DNA from: Paludibacteraceae bacterium
Lineage (GTDB): Bacteria; Bacteroidota; Bacteroidia; Bacteroidales; Paludibacteraceae
DNA: 64,000 nucleotides
Assembly (NCBI GenBank): GCA_017550335.1
Contig: JAFZPM010000014.1
Location: 62,001 to 126,000, forward strand
Direction of reading: 5' to 3'
Position numbers and translations under genes: made by a program. Shown piece by piece: positions 9,482 through 17,916 of this stretch. How positions within the stretch are numbered: position 1 is the stretch's first letter; each line of letters opens with the position of its first letter. The notes below the pieces were generated by a model. It saw only the letters and a program-made list of their open reading frames with translations. It was not told the origin of the DNA and did no database searches.

Positions 9482-10306
9482 TTACTTTTTCCTTCTTTCG
9501 ATTATATACTTGCTGGAAGCAGCCTTTGGAGATCTAGTCTTGTAGCCCTTAGCCAACAAGCCCTTCCTTGATCTTGGGTGACCTCCTGATTGACGGCCCT
9601 CACCACCACCCATCGGGTGATCTACTGGGTTCATCACGACACCACGGTTGCGTGGACGACGACCCAACCAACGTGAACGACCGGCCTTTCCGGAAGACTC
9701 CAAAGCGTGGTCGGAGTTTCCTACCGTACCGATTGTCGCCTTGCAAGTACAAAGAATCATTCTGGTCTCGCCAGAAGGTAATTTCACGATAGCATACTTT
9801 CCTTCTCTCGAAGTTAATTGAGCAAATGTTCCTGCGGAACGAACCAAAGCAGCTCCTTGGCCCGGACGAAGCTCCAAGTTGTGGATCACCGTACCGAGAG
9901 GGATGTTCTGCAAAGGCAGCGCGTTTCCGACCTCAGGCGCAGCTTCCGCTCCCGAAAGCAATTGTTGCCCAATCTGCAGTCCATTAGGTGCAAGGATGTA
10001 ACGCTTCTCACCATCAGCATAGAACAATAGAGCGATGCGAGCCGAACGGTTCGGATCGTACTCGATTGTCTTTACCACTGCTGGAACACCATCTTTGTCT
10101 CTCTTAAAATCAATTACTCTATACTTTCTCTTGTGTCCGCCTCCGATGTAACGCATGGTCAACTGACCTGAGTTGTTACGTCCACCAGTCTTGCGTAAAC
10201 CTACGACAAGAGATTTCTCTGGCACATTTGTGGTAATTGTCTCAAACGTGCCAATAACTTTGTGTCTTTGCCCCGGTGTTGTGGGCTTGAATTTACGAAC
10301 AGCCAT
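9482..10306 (-). CDS. rplB: 50S ribosomal protein L2
   Basis: L2, 274 residues, the most conserved large-subunit protein, near the peptidyl transferase centre and required for subunit joining. The OB and SH3-like domains are intact, with the C-terminal [17 protein letters not shown] that contains the functionally important His. Normal length, between rplW and rpsS. Confidence 0.99.
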   Translation of the reverse strand: MAVRKFKPTTPGQRHKVIGTFETITTNVPEKSLVVGLRKTGGRNNSGQLTMRYIGGGHKRKYRVIDFKRDKDGVPAVVKTIEYDPNRSARIALLFYADGEKRYILAPNGLQIGQQLLSGAEAAPEVGNALPLQNIPLGTVIHNLELRPGQGAALVRSAGTFAQLTSREGKYAIVKLPSGETRMILCTCKATIGTVGNSDHALESSGKAGRSRWLGRRPRNRGVVMNPVDHPMGGGEGRQSGGHPRSRKGLLAKGYKTRSPKAASSKYIIERRKK

Positions 10307-10308
10307 TT

Positions 10309-10602
10309 TTATTCAATATTGCTATAAAAATCTATTACTTCACCTTCCTTCAAGGTCACGTACGCCTTCTTGTAGGACACGTCGCGGCCGGAAAGAATGC
10401 CGGACTTCGTATAACGTGACTTAGCCTTGCCTTCCACTCTCGCAGTGTTGACAGAAGCAACCTTTACGTTATACAACTCCTCGACAGCCTTCTTTATCTC
10501 CAACTTGTTGGCTGTCGGAACGACACGAAAACCATAGCGAGAGTACTTCTCGCTAAGGTTTGTCATTTTCTCTGTTATAATCGGTTTAATTATGATTCCC
10601 AT
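10309..10602 (-). CDS. rplW: 50S ribosomal protein L23
   Basis: L23, 97 residues, at the tunnel exit, binding site for trigger factor and [23 protein letters not shown] and the central [14 protein letters not shown] segment fit the family. It follows rplD by 13 bases and precedes rplB by 2 bases. Confidence 0.97.
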   Translation of the reverse strand: MGIIIKPIITEKMTNLSEKYSRYGFRVVPTANKLEIKKAVEELYNVKVASVNTARVEGKAKSRYTKSGILSGRDVSYKKAYVTLKEGEVIDFYSNIE

Positions 10603-10615
10603 CTGTTCAACCTCC

Positions 10616-11245
10616 TTAAGCCTTTAAATTTTTCTCAATATTCGCCAAAGCGTCCTCCGTAAAGAGGAGACATGCAGCTTTCATAATCTTGTAAGTGTTT
10701 AATTCTGAAGAGATTATGACATCAGCATTCGGAATATTTTTCGCCGACAAATATACATTTTTATTTGGTTCCGACAAAACTAAAAGAGAATTCTTCTTAG
10801 ATGCGTTCAAACCATCGATCATAGCAGCATAATTCTTGGTCTTCGGAGCATCGAAATTGAGGTTCTCAACCACAACGATTTTGTTCTCTTTCGCCTTGGT
10901 CGACAATGCGGACAAACGCGCCAGACGCTTTGTCTTCTTGTTCAACTTGAAGCTGTAGTCGCGAGGTGTTGGACCGAACACGCGGGCTCCACCAACCAAC
11001 ACTGGTGAGTTGATGTCTCCACGACGAGCGCCACCTCCACCTTTTTGACGTCCTAACTTTCTAGTACTACCGGAAATCTCACTTCTCTCCTTTGACTTGT
11101 GCGTACCTTGGCGCTGGGCAGCCATGTATTGTCTAACAGCGAGGTACATCACATGCTCGTTAGGTTCAATGCCGAAGATGCTCTCATCCAAAGAGACCTT
11201 CCTTCCGGTATCTTCTCCCTTAATATTATATACACTCAGTTCCAT
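10616..11245 (-). CDS. rplD: 50S ribosomal protein L4
   Basis: L4, 209 residues, with a tunnel-lining extended loop visible as [22 protein letters not shown]. In E. coli L4 also represses the S10 operon; whether this holds in Bacteroidetes is not shown by the sequence. Its start and the rplC stop share base 11245, suggesting coupled translation. Confidence 0.98.
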   Translation of the reverse strand: MELSVYNIKGEDTGRKVSLDESIFGIEPNEHVMYLAVRQYMAAQRQGTHKSKERSEISGSTRKLGRQKGGGGARRGDINSPVLVGGARVFGPTPRDYSFKLNKKTKRLARLSALSTKAKENKIVVVENLNFDAPKTKNYAAMIDGLNASKKNSLLVLSEPNKNVYLSAKNIPNADVIISSELNTYKIMKAACLLFTEDALANIEKNLKA

Positions 11246-11862
11246 TACTTATTCACTATTACGATTGAACCTTTAGCTCCCGGCAACGAACCCTTTATAA
11301 CCAAAAGATTGTTCTCTGGGATTACTTTTAACACCTGAAGATTCTGAACTGTCACAGAGTCTCCTCCCAAACGACCAGCCATACGCATTCCCTTGAACAC
11401 CTTAGCTGGATAAGAACATGCGCCGATAGAACCCGGAGCTCTCAAACGGTTGTGCTGACCGTGAGTCGACTGCTGCACACCGCCGAACCCGTGACGCTTA
11501 ACGACACCCTGGAATCCTTTTCCCTTGGATGTGCCGACAACGTCCACGAAATCCTTCTCAGTGAACAAGTCAACTGTGATCTGGTCGCCCAAATTGTACT
11601 CCTGAGCAAATCCATTGAACTCGGCCAAGTGTCTCTTTGGTGTCACACCTGCCTTCTTGAAGTGACCCATCTCCGCTTGCGTGGTGTGCTTCTCCTTCTT
11701 ATCCTCGAAGCCCAACTGAAGCGCGTCATAGCCATCTTTCTCGACAGTCTTGATCTGTGTGACAACACAAGGACCTACTTCGACAACAGTGCATGGAACA
11801 TTCTTTCCATCGGCACTGAAAACGGATGTCATTCCGATTTTTTTTCCAATTAATCCTGGCAT
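11245..11862 (-). CDS. rplC: 50S ribosomal protein L3
   Basis: L3, 205 residues, an early assembly protein whose loop reaches the peptidyl transferase centre. The start [15 protein letters not shown] and the loop [19 protein letters not shown] followed by [18 protein letters not shown] are diagnostic. It lies between rpsJ and rplD. Confidence 0.98.
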   Translation of the reverse strand: MPGLIGKKIGMTSVFSADGKNVPCTVVEVGPCVVTQIKTVEKDGYDALQLGFEDKKEKHTTQAEMGHFKKAGVTPKRHLAEFNGFAQEYNLGDQITVDLFTEKDFVDVVGTSKGKGFQGVVKRHGFGGVQQSTHGQHNRLRAPGSIGACSYPAKVFKGMRMAGRLGGDSVTVQNLQVLKVIPENNLLVIKGSLPGAKGSIVIVNK

Positions 11863-11883
11863 TTCAATAAATATTAATGTTAA

Positions 11884-12189
11884 CTACACTTTAATTTCTA
11901 CCTCAACTCCGCTTGGCAACTCCAACTTCATCAAAGCGTCAACAGTCTTCGCCGTTGAGCTGTAGATGTCGATCAATCTCTTGAAAGAAGAGAGTTGGAA
12001 CTGCTCTCTCGACTTCTTGTTCACGAACGTTGAACGGTTCACAGTGAAAATACGGTTGTGGGTCGGCAACGGAATTGGTCCGCTTACAACTGCTCCCGTG
12101 GATTTCACAGTCTTAACGATCTTTTCAGCTGACTTGTCAACCAAGTTGTGGTCGTAAGACTTCAATTTGATTCTAATCTTTTGACTCAT
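11884..12189 (-). CDS. rpsJ: 30S ribosomal protein S10 (NusE)
   Basis: S10, 101 residues, in the small-subunit head; also a component of transcription antitermination complexes and the link between RNA polymerase and ribosome through Nus[21 protein letters not shown] and the loop [20 protein letters not shown] are typical. It is preceded by fusA by 21 bases with no tuf between, the Bacteroidetes arrangement. Confidence 0.98.
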   Translation of the reverse strand: MSQKIRIKLKSYDHNLVDKSAEKIVKTVKSTGAVVSGPIPLPTHNRIFTVNRSTFVNKKSREQFQLSSFKRLIDIYSSTAKTVDALMKLELPSGVEVEIKV

Positions 12190-12210
12190 CTCTTTGAATC
12201 TATTTTAATA

Positions 12211-14334
12211 TTACAATAATTCTACTTTACCCTTTGCCTCTGCAACAACGGCCTTAGCGATCGCCGTGGATACCTCAGCGTAGTGAGAGAACTCCATGGA
12301 GGAAGTCGCACGTCCTGACGTGATCGTACGCAAGTCGGTCACATATCCGAACATCTCTGCCAACGGCACCTTAGCCTTCACGATACGTGCTCCTGAACGG
12401 CTGGTCTCCATTCCTTCCACTTGTCCACGACGCTTGTTCAAGTCGCCGATCACATCACCCATGTTCTCCTCTGGCGTGATGACCTCCAACTTCATGATTG
12501 GCTCCATCAACACCGGCTTAGCCTTCGCGCATGCCTCCTTGAACGCCAAGTTAGCACAGATCTCGAATGACAACTGGTCTGAATCGACTGGGTGGTAAGA
12601 TCCATCCAACACGGTAACCTTCAACTTCTCCATAGGGAAGCCTGCCAACACACCATTCTTCATGGCTGACTGGAAGCCCTTCTGGATAGATGGGATGAAC
12701 TCCTTAGGAATGTTACCTCCCTTAACCACATCCTCGAACTGCAATGAACCCTCGAAGCCTTCGTCTGCCGGACCAACCTTAACGACGATGTCGGCGTACT
12801 TACCACGACCTCCGGACTGCTTCTTGTAAAGCTCACGGTGGTCAACGGTCTTCGTGATGGCCTCCTTGTAGCTAACCTGTGGACGACCTTGGTTACACTC
12901 AACCTTGAACTCACGTTTCAGACGGTCGATGATGATATCCAAGTGGAGCTCACCCATACCTGAGATGACTGTCTGGCCTGATTGCTCGTCCGTCTTAACC
13001 GTGAAGGTAGGGTCCTCCTCTGCCAACTTGGACAAACCAACGCCCAACTTATCAACGTCTGCCTGAGACTTAGGCTCGATAGCGATACCGATCACTGGAT
13101 CCGGGAAGTCGATGGACTCCAAGATCATGTGGTCCTTCTCCTCCTCACCGCACAACGTATCACCGGTACGGATATCCTTGAAACCTACACCGGCACCGAT
13201 ATCACCTGCGGAGATGACCTCAACCGGGTTCTGGTGGTTAGAGTGCATTTGGAACAGACGGGAGATACGCTCCTTCTTGCCCGAACGGGTGTTGAAGATG
13301 TACGAACCTGCGTCGATCTTTCCTGAATATACGCGGAAGAAGCACAAACGGCCTACGAACGGGTCGGTAGCGATCTTGAACGCCAAAGCGCACAAAGGCT
13401 CGTCCTCGCTTGGGTGGCGAACCACTTTCTGCTCCGGATTGTCTACCGCCGTACCAACGATCTCCTCAGTATCCAATGGGCTAGGCAAGTAAGCGCACAC
13501 AGCGTCCAACATTGTCTGCACACCCTTGTTCTTGAAGGAAGAACCACAAATCATAGGGTTGATCTTCATGGAGATGGTACCCTTTCTGAGGGCAACCTTG
13601 ATCTCCTCCTCAGTGATGGTGGAAGGATCGTCGAAGAATTTCTCCATCAACGCGTCATCGCACTCAGCGACTGACTCCAACATCTTATCTCTCCACTCCT
13701 TAGCCTCGTCAACCAAGTCAGCTGGGATTTCCTCTACGGAATACTCAGCACCCATGGTCTCGTCGTGCCAGAAGATAGCCTTCATCTTGATCAAGTCAAC
13801 AACACCCTTGAAAGTCTCCTCACATCCGATAGGAATTTGGATCGGGCAAGGGTTTGCGCCGAGCACCTCCTTGATCTGTGCGTACACGTCGAAGAAGTTG
13901 GCACCTGAACGGTCCATCTTGTTCACGTAGCAGATACGAGGAACAGAGTACTTGTCAGCCTGACGCCAAACGGTCTCTGACTGAGGCTCAACACCACCTA
14001 CCGCACAGAACGTAGCGACAGCGCCGTCCAAGATACGGAGAGAACGCTCCACCTCGACCGTGAAGTCAACGTGTCCCGGAGTGTCAATCAAGTTGATCTT
14101 GTACTTCTTGTCGTTGTATTTCCAATATGTCGTGGTAGCGGCGGAAGTAATGGTGATACCCCTCTCTTGCTCCTGCACCATCCAGTCCATGGTAGCGGCA
14201 CCATCGTGAACCTCACCAATCTTGTGGGTCAAACCAGTGTAGAACAAGATACGCTCTGACGTAGTTGTCTTACCGGCATCGATGTGCGCCATGATACCGA
14301 TGTTTCTTGTATAATGTAAATCAGCTTTAGCCAT
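12211..14334 (-). CDS. fusA: Elongation factor G
   Basis: EF-G, 707 residues, a five-domain GTPase that drives ribosomal translocation. G1 motif [13 protein letters not shown] near the N-terminus, G3 [16 protein letters not shown], and G4 NKMDRSGA are intact, with domain II, III and the domain IV loop all in place. It lies between rpsG and rpsJ, so the str and S10 gene sets form a single run. Antisense reading frames over this gene are shadows. Confidence 0.99.
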   Translation of the reverse strand: MAKADLHYTRNIGIMAHIDAGKTTTSERILFYTGLTHKIGEVHDGAATMDWMVQEQERGITITSAATTTYWKYNDKKYKINLIDTPGHVDFTVEVERSLRILDGAVATFCAVGGVEPQSETVWRQADKYSVPRICYVNKMDRSGANFFDVYAQIKEVLGANPCPIQIPIGCEETFKGVVDLIKMKAIFWHDETMGAEYSVEEIPADLVDEAKEWRDKMLESVAECDDALMEKFFDDPSTITEEEIKVALRKGTISMKINPMICGSSFKNKGVQTMLDAVCAYLPSPLDTEEIVGTAVDNPEQKVVRHPSEDEPLCALAFKIATDPFVGRLCFFRVYSGKIDAGSYIFNTRSGKKERISRLFQMHSNHQNPVEVISAGDIGAGVGFKDIRTGDTLCGEEEKDHMILESIDFPDPVIGIAIEPKSQADVDKLGVGLSKLAEEDPTFTVKTDEQSGQTVISGMGELHLDIIIDRLKREFKVECNQGRPQVSYKEAITKTVDHRELYKKQSGGRGKYADIVVKVGPADEGFEGSLQFEDVVKGGNIPKEFIPSIQKGFQSAMKNGVLAGFPMEKLKVTVLDGSYHPVDSDQLSFEICANLAFKEACAKAKPVLMEPIMKLEVITPEENMGDVIGDLNKRRGQVEGMETSRSGARIVKAKVPLAEMFGYVTDLRTITSGRATSSMEFSHYAEVSTAIAKAVVAEAKGKVELL

Positions 14335-14354
14335 TTTGTAGTTCGTGAATTAAA

Positions 14355-14831
14355 TTAGAATCTGAAGTGAGCGAACGCGCGGTTAGCCTCGGCCATCTTG
14401 TGCATATCCTCTTTTTTCTTGAATGCACCGCCTTGGTTGTTGTAAGCGTCTGCGATCTCCGCAGCCAGCTTCTCAGCCATCGAATGGCCACTTCTTTTAC
14501 GAGAGAAGATGATTAGGTTCTTCATAGAAATAGACTCTTTCCTCTCTGGACGAATTTCCGTAGGCACTTGGAACGTAGCACCGCCCACACGGCGAGACTT
14601 AACCTCTACTTGAGGAGTAATGTTCTCCAAAGCCTTCTTCCAGATTTCCAATGGGGTCTTGTCCTCATTAGGAAGTTTTGACTTAACGTTTTCCAACGCT
14701 GTGTAGAATATATCGTATGCGATAGTCTTCTTACCGTCATACATCAAATGGTTCACAAATCTTGAAACCATTACTTCGTTGAAAATCGGATCTGGTAAAA
14801 TGATCCGTTTCTTTGGTTTTGCTTTTCTCAT
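14355..14831 (-). CDS. rpsG: 30S ribosomal protein S7
   Basis: S7, 158 residues, the primary binder that nucleates the head of the small subunit. [18 protein letters not shown], the [16 protein letters not shown] segment and [16 protein letters not shown] are typical. A 104-base gap with no gene lies between it and rpsL. Confidence 0.98.
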   Translation of the reverse strand: MRKAKPKKRIILPDPIFNEVMVSRFVNHLMYDGKKTIAYDIFYTALENVKSKLPNEDKTPLEIWKKALENITPQVEVKSRRVGGATFQVPTEIRPERKESISMKNLIIFSRKRSGHSMAEKLAAEIADAYNNQGGAFKKKEDMHKMAEANRAFAHFRF

Positions 14832-14935
14832 TTTTACTCAAAAATTTTTCGTTTTTGTTTTGGTTGCAGTTGCTTCAACGGCTTCGCTTAGCCATTTACT
14901 CAACCGGTGTAACTCTGCTAGGTCGCCCTACCGAA

Positions 14936-15337
14936 TTACTTTTTCTTTGCTGGAGCTGCTTGTCCTGGCTTAGGTCTCTTCGCTCCGTACTTGGAACGAC
15001 GTTGCGTACGTCCGTTCACACCTGCGGTATCCAATGTTCCGCGTACGATGTGGTAACGCACACCTGGAAGATCCTTCACACGACCACCACGCACCATCAC
15101 GATGGAGTGCTCCTGCAAGTTGTGACCCTCTCCCGGAATGTAAGCATTCACTTCCTTCTGGTTCGTCAAACGTACTCTGGCAACCTTACGCATTGCTGAG
15201 TTAGGCTTCTTAGGGGTTGTTGTGTAAACCCTCACGCAGACACCTCTTCTCTGTGGACATGAGTCCAAAGCCGGAGATTTGCTCTTGTCCGCCTGACTTG
15301 CCCTTCCTTTTCTAACTAACTGCTGAATTGTAGGCAT
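14936..15337 (-). CDS. rpsL: 30S ribosomal protein S12
   Basis: S12, 133 residues, at the decoding centre; mutations here cause streptomycin resistance. [12 protein letters not shown], the segment [20 protein letters not shown] and the loop [16 protein letters not shown] are standard, with the Lys residues usually found in sensitive strains. First gene of the ribosomal operon, about 70 bases downstream of a good promoter. The basic C-terminal tail ends APAKKK. Confidence 0.98.
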   Translation of the reverse strand: MPTIQQLVRKGRASQADKSKSPALDSCPQRRGVCVRVYTTTPKKPNSAMRKVARVRLTNQKEVNAYIPGEGHNLQEHSIVMVRGGRVKDLPGVRYHIVRGTLDTAGVNGRTQRRSKYGAKRPKPGQAAPAKKK

Positions 15338-15404
15338 TTCGTTAAACTTTAATCTTTTAAGTTATTAATAAATATATTTTTAGACACTCTACTAAAAGTG
15401 GGTG

Positions 15405-15435
15405 CAAATTTAGAAAGATTATTTCATCCAACCAA
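15405..15435 (-). promoter_or_regulatory. Promoter of the ribosomal operon
   Basis: On the minus strand a TTGG element (15435-15432) is followed after 19 bases by TAAATTTG (15412-15405). This matches the Bacteroidetes primary sigma factor pattern of TTTG at -33 and TAnnTTTG at -7. It lies about 70 bases upstream of rpsL, and nothing similar is seen further downstream in the cluster, so it probably drives the whole ribosomal operon. Confidence 0.75.
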
Positions 15436-15566
15436 TTTTTTTTGCTCTTTTTTATACAAAATGTTTTCCGACCGCCCCACACCCCTCAAATTCATGATTG
15501 ACTACGTCGAACCAACGTTTCTTAATCCATAATTCATAATTCTTAATTCCCACCGCGGTGTTTCTC

Positions 15567-15597
15567 TTGTTTCTTCAACATGTATGGCTTATATTTG
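15567..15597 (+). promoter_or_regulatory. Promoter of the pgpH-like gene
   Basis: TTG at 15567-15569 and TATATTTG at 15590-15597 are separated by 20 bases, matching the Bacteroidetes -33/-7 pattern. It is 50 bases upstream of the ATG at 15648 and divergent from the rpsL promoter. The 310-base region between the two genes otherwise holds AT-rich sequence with repeats of an AATTCTTAATTC-like word around 15520-15549. Confidence 0.65.
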
Positions 15598-15647
15598 TAC
15601 CTTATAATAAATAAAAGGGTTCCTGTCTAACTTATATTCGGACTGAC

Positions 15648-17690
15648 ATGAAAAGCAAAAACTCGTATATGCGCTACATCACCATCGCGGCCATGTTCTT
15701 CGCCGCTGGTCTGATCATATTCAAGACTTACCCGAACTTCGGGAAGTTCAAATACAACTACGCAGTAGAGAAGCCATGGGAGTATGACGCGCTCACCGCC
15801 CCCTTCGCCTTCGAGATTATGAAATCCAAGGAGGACGTCAAGAGGGAGGAGGATAGCCTGCTGAGCGACTTCAACCCGTTCTTCATCAACGACGAGGGGG
15901 TGTCCGGCAAATACATCAGCCTCCTGAACGAGAAGTTCGGCAAGGAGGAGGACGACGCGGCGGACGATTACAAGAACTACATCGCCCGCAAACTGAAGGC
16001 GCTCTACGCCAGCGGCATCATATCCGCCGACGACATGGACAAACTGAACGAGGAGAAGAAAAGCGAGATCAACGTCCTCACCGGCAACCGATCGAAGAAC
16101 AGGTCCGTATCATCCCTCCACACCACAAAAACGGCCTACGAGCACATCATCAACGGCATCCCCGCCTCGCTCGACAAGGAGACGCTCCAGGGATACAACA
16201 TCAATAACTACATCCACGAGAACCTCACCTACGACAAGGAGAAGAACGAATCGGTGAAGAAGGAACTCCTGAAATCCATCTCCCTCACCAAGGGAAGGAT
16301 CCAGAGCGGGGAGAAGATCATCGACCATGGAGAGATCGTCAAGGAACAGACCTACGACATCCTCGAATCGCTCAGGTCCGCCGTGCAGGAGAACAGCGAC
16401 AAGACGAACAAGCAACTGGTCATGATAGGGCAGATCATCATCATCACCATCATACTGTGCGCGTTCTACCTCTACCTATTATTGTTCAGGAAAAAGTTCC
16501 TGATAAACTTCAAGAACGTGGCTTTCATGCTGGGCATGATCACCATCCTCTGCGTGCTCACCTCCATCATGGTCAAGAACGAATACACGCCTAACATCGT
16601 GCCGTACGCTTTGCTGCCTATCCTGGTGACCTGCTTCTTCGACACGAGGACGGCGCTCTTCGCCCACCTCACGGCAGTGCTCCTCTCTTCCTTCATCGTA
16701 CCGAACGACTTCGAGTTCCTGCTGATGCAGTCCATCGCGGGCATGATCTCCATCTGCACCCTGAAGAACATCTTCATGCGCTCGCAGCTCGTGCAGGCCG
16801 CCATACTCATCACCCTCTCCTACTGCGTCATCTACGTGGGCAACACGTTGGTGCACGAGAACGGTCTGGAGCACTTCGAGTGGACGATGTTCCCGATCTT
16901 CCTCGGCAACGGTCTGCTGCTTCTGCTAGCCAACCCGCTCATCTACATCGTGGAGAAGCTGTTCGGCTATGTGTCGGACGTCACATTGGTGGAATTGGCG
17001 AACACGAACAACTCACTCCTCAGGAAGTTCTCGGAGGAGGCTCCGGGCAGTTTCCAGCACTCCATGCAGGTCTCCAACCTCGCATCCGACGCAGCCAGCT
17101 GCATCGGCGCCAACCCCATGCTGGTGAGGACGGGAGCGCTCTACCACGACATCGGCAAGATGTCCAACCCGGCCTTCTTCACGGAGAACCAGTCGAGCAA
17201 GAACCCGCACACCGAGATGAACGACGAGGAGAAAAGCGCGCAGATCATCATCCGCCACGTAGCGGACGGCGTGGCCATCGCGAAGAAATACGGATTGCCG
17301 GAGAAGATCCAGGAGTTCATCAAGACGCACCATGGGAAGAGCAAGACGAAATACTTCTACTATACGATGAAGAACAAGTATCCGGACAGGGAGATCGACG
17401 AATCCAAGTTCACCTACCCCGGACCGTTGCCGACCTCGAAGGAGATGGCCATCCTGGTCATGTGCGACTCCGTGGAGGCGGCCTCCAGAAGCCTGCAGGA
17501 ATACACGGACAAGAGCATCAACGATCTTGTCGAGAAGATCATCTCCGACCAGATCAGGGAGGGCATCTTCGAGGAGACCCCTATCACCTTCAAGGAGATC
17601 AACGAGATCAAGGCGGTCCTCAAGGAGAAGCTCAAGACCATCTACCACACCCGCATCATCTATCCGGAGCTGAACAAGAAGGAGGAGTGA
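15648..17690 (+). CDS. pgpH: 7TM-HD cyclic di-AMP phosphodiesterase, PgpH type
   Basis: A 680-residue membrane protein of the PgpH/YqfF type. PgpH proteins hydrolyse the signal nucleotide cyclic di-AMP in the cytosol. Residues about 10-30 form a first membrane helix, followed by a long extracytoplasmic region (about 35-265) resembling the 7TMR-HDED sensor domain, then six to seven hydrophobic helices (about 265-445) and a cytosolic HD domain. The HD pair is in GALYHDIGKM near residues 499-500, with further metal-ligand candidates in HTEMNDEEKS, IIRHVADG and KTHHGKSKT. It is monocistronic, opposite to the ribosomal operon, and has its own promoter. The family function is known; activity here is inferred from motifs. 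Confidence 0.9.
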   Translation: MKSKNSYMRYITIAAMFFAAGLIIFKTYPNFGKFKYNYAVEKPWEYDALTAPFAFEIMKSKEDVKREEDSLLSDFNPFFINDEGVSGKYISLLNEKFGKEEDDAADDYKNYIARKLKALYASGIISADDMDKLNEEKKSEINVLTGNRSKNRSVSSLHTTKTAYEHIINGIPASLDKETLQGYNINNYIHENLTYDKEKNESVKKELLKSISLTKGRIQSGEKIIDHGEIVKEQTYDILESLRSAVQENSDKTNKQLVMIGQIIIITIILCAFYLYLLLFRKKFLINFKNVAFMLGMITILCVLTSIMVKNEYTPNIVPYALLPILVTCFFDTRTALFAHLTAVLLSSFIVPNDFEFLLMQSIAGMISICTLKNIFMRSQLVQAAILITLSYCVIYVGNTLVHENGLEHFEWTMFPIFLGNGLLLLLANPLIYIVEKLFGYVSDVTLVELANTNNSLLRKFSEEAPGSFQHSMQVSNLASDAASCIGANPMLVRTGALYHDIGKMSNPAFFTENQSSKNPHTEMNDEEKSAQIIIRHVADGVAIAKKYGLPEKIQEFIKTHHGKSKTKYFYYTMKNKYPDREIDESKFTYPGPLPTSKEMAILVMCDSVEAASRSLQEYTDKSINDLVEKIISDQIREGIFEETPITFKEINEIKAVLKEKLKTIYHTRIIYPELNKKEE

Positions 17691-17754
17691 GGGGATTAAG
17701 ATGGTTTCCCATCTCATACAATAGGGGGATACGTTAATAAGCGGGTCATAGAGC

Positions 17755-17784
17755 AAAAAAACGGGAGCCCACAAGGAGCTCCCG
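17755..17784 (-). terminator. Rho-independent terminator of the eCIS operon
   Basis: On the minus strand a 7-base-pair GC-rich stem (CGGGAGC with GCTCCCG, 17784-17778 and 17768-17762, loop of 9) is followed directly by seven T residues. It lies about 130 bases beyond the last gene of the minus-strand injection-system operon. No T-run follows in the plus direction, so it does not obviously serve the convergent pgpH gene. Confidence 0.8.
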
Positions 17785-17799
17785 CGGAGTTCGCACCCC

Positions 17800-17867
17800 A
17801 TGTTTGTGTTTGGAGTTAGGACTATGTGGTTGGCATGATGAATGCCAATAGTCCTAAAGTCAAACAT
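17800..17867. repeat. Nested inverted repeat in the 3-prime untranslated region
   Basis: Three nested complementary pairs are visible: ATGTTTG (17800-17806) with CAAACAT (17861-17867), AGGACTA (17818-17824) with TAGTCCT (17849-17855), and TTGGCAT (17830-17836) with ATGCCAA (17842-17848). As RNA on the minus strand this forms a long bulged hairpin between the last eCIS gene and its terminator. It may protect the mRNA 3-prime end or be a processed small RNA; there is no T-run, so it is not itself a terminator. Confidence 0.6.
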
Positions 17868-17916
17868 AAACAATCGACGCTACTAATCCATTCGCATTAC
17901 AAATATATAAATATTT

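Noticed and set aside
15520..15549. AATTCTTAATTC-type words as part of a mobile element
   Set aside because: Similar AT-rich words also occur near 40383-40418 but without terminal repeats, target duplications or coding sequence; common low-complexity sequence in these genomes.
16880..17873. Long frames overlapping the 3-prime half of the pgpH gene on both strands
   Set aside because: They consist of Arg, Gly, His-rich sequence in other frames of a clearly conserved HD-domain gene; no independent evidence.
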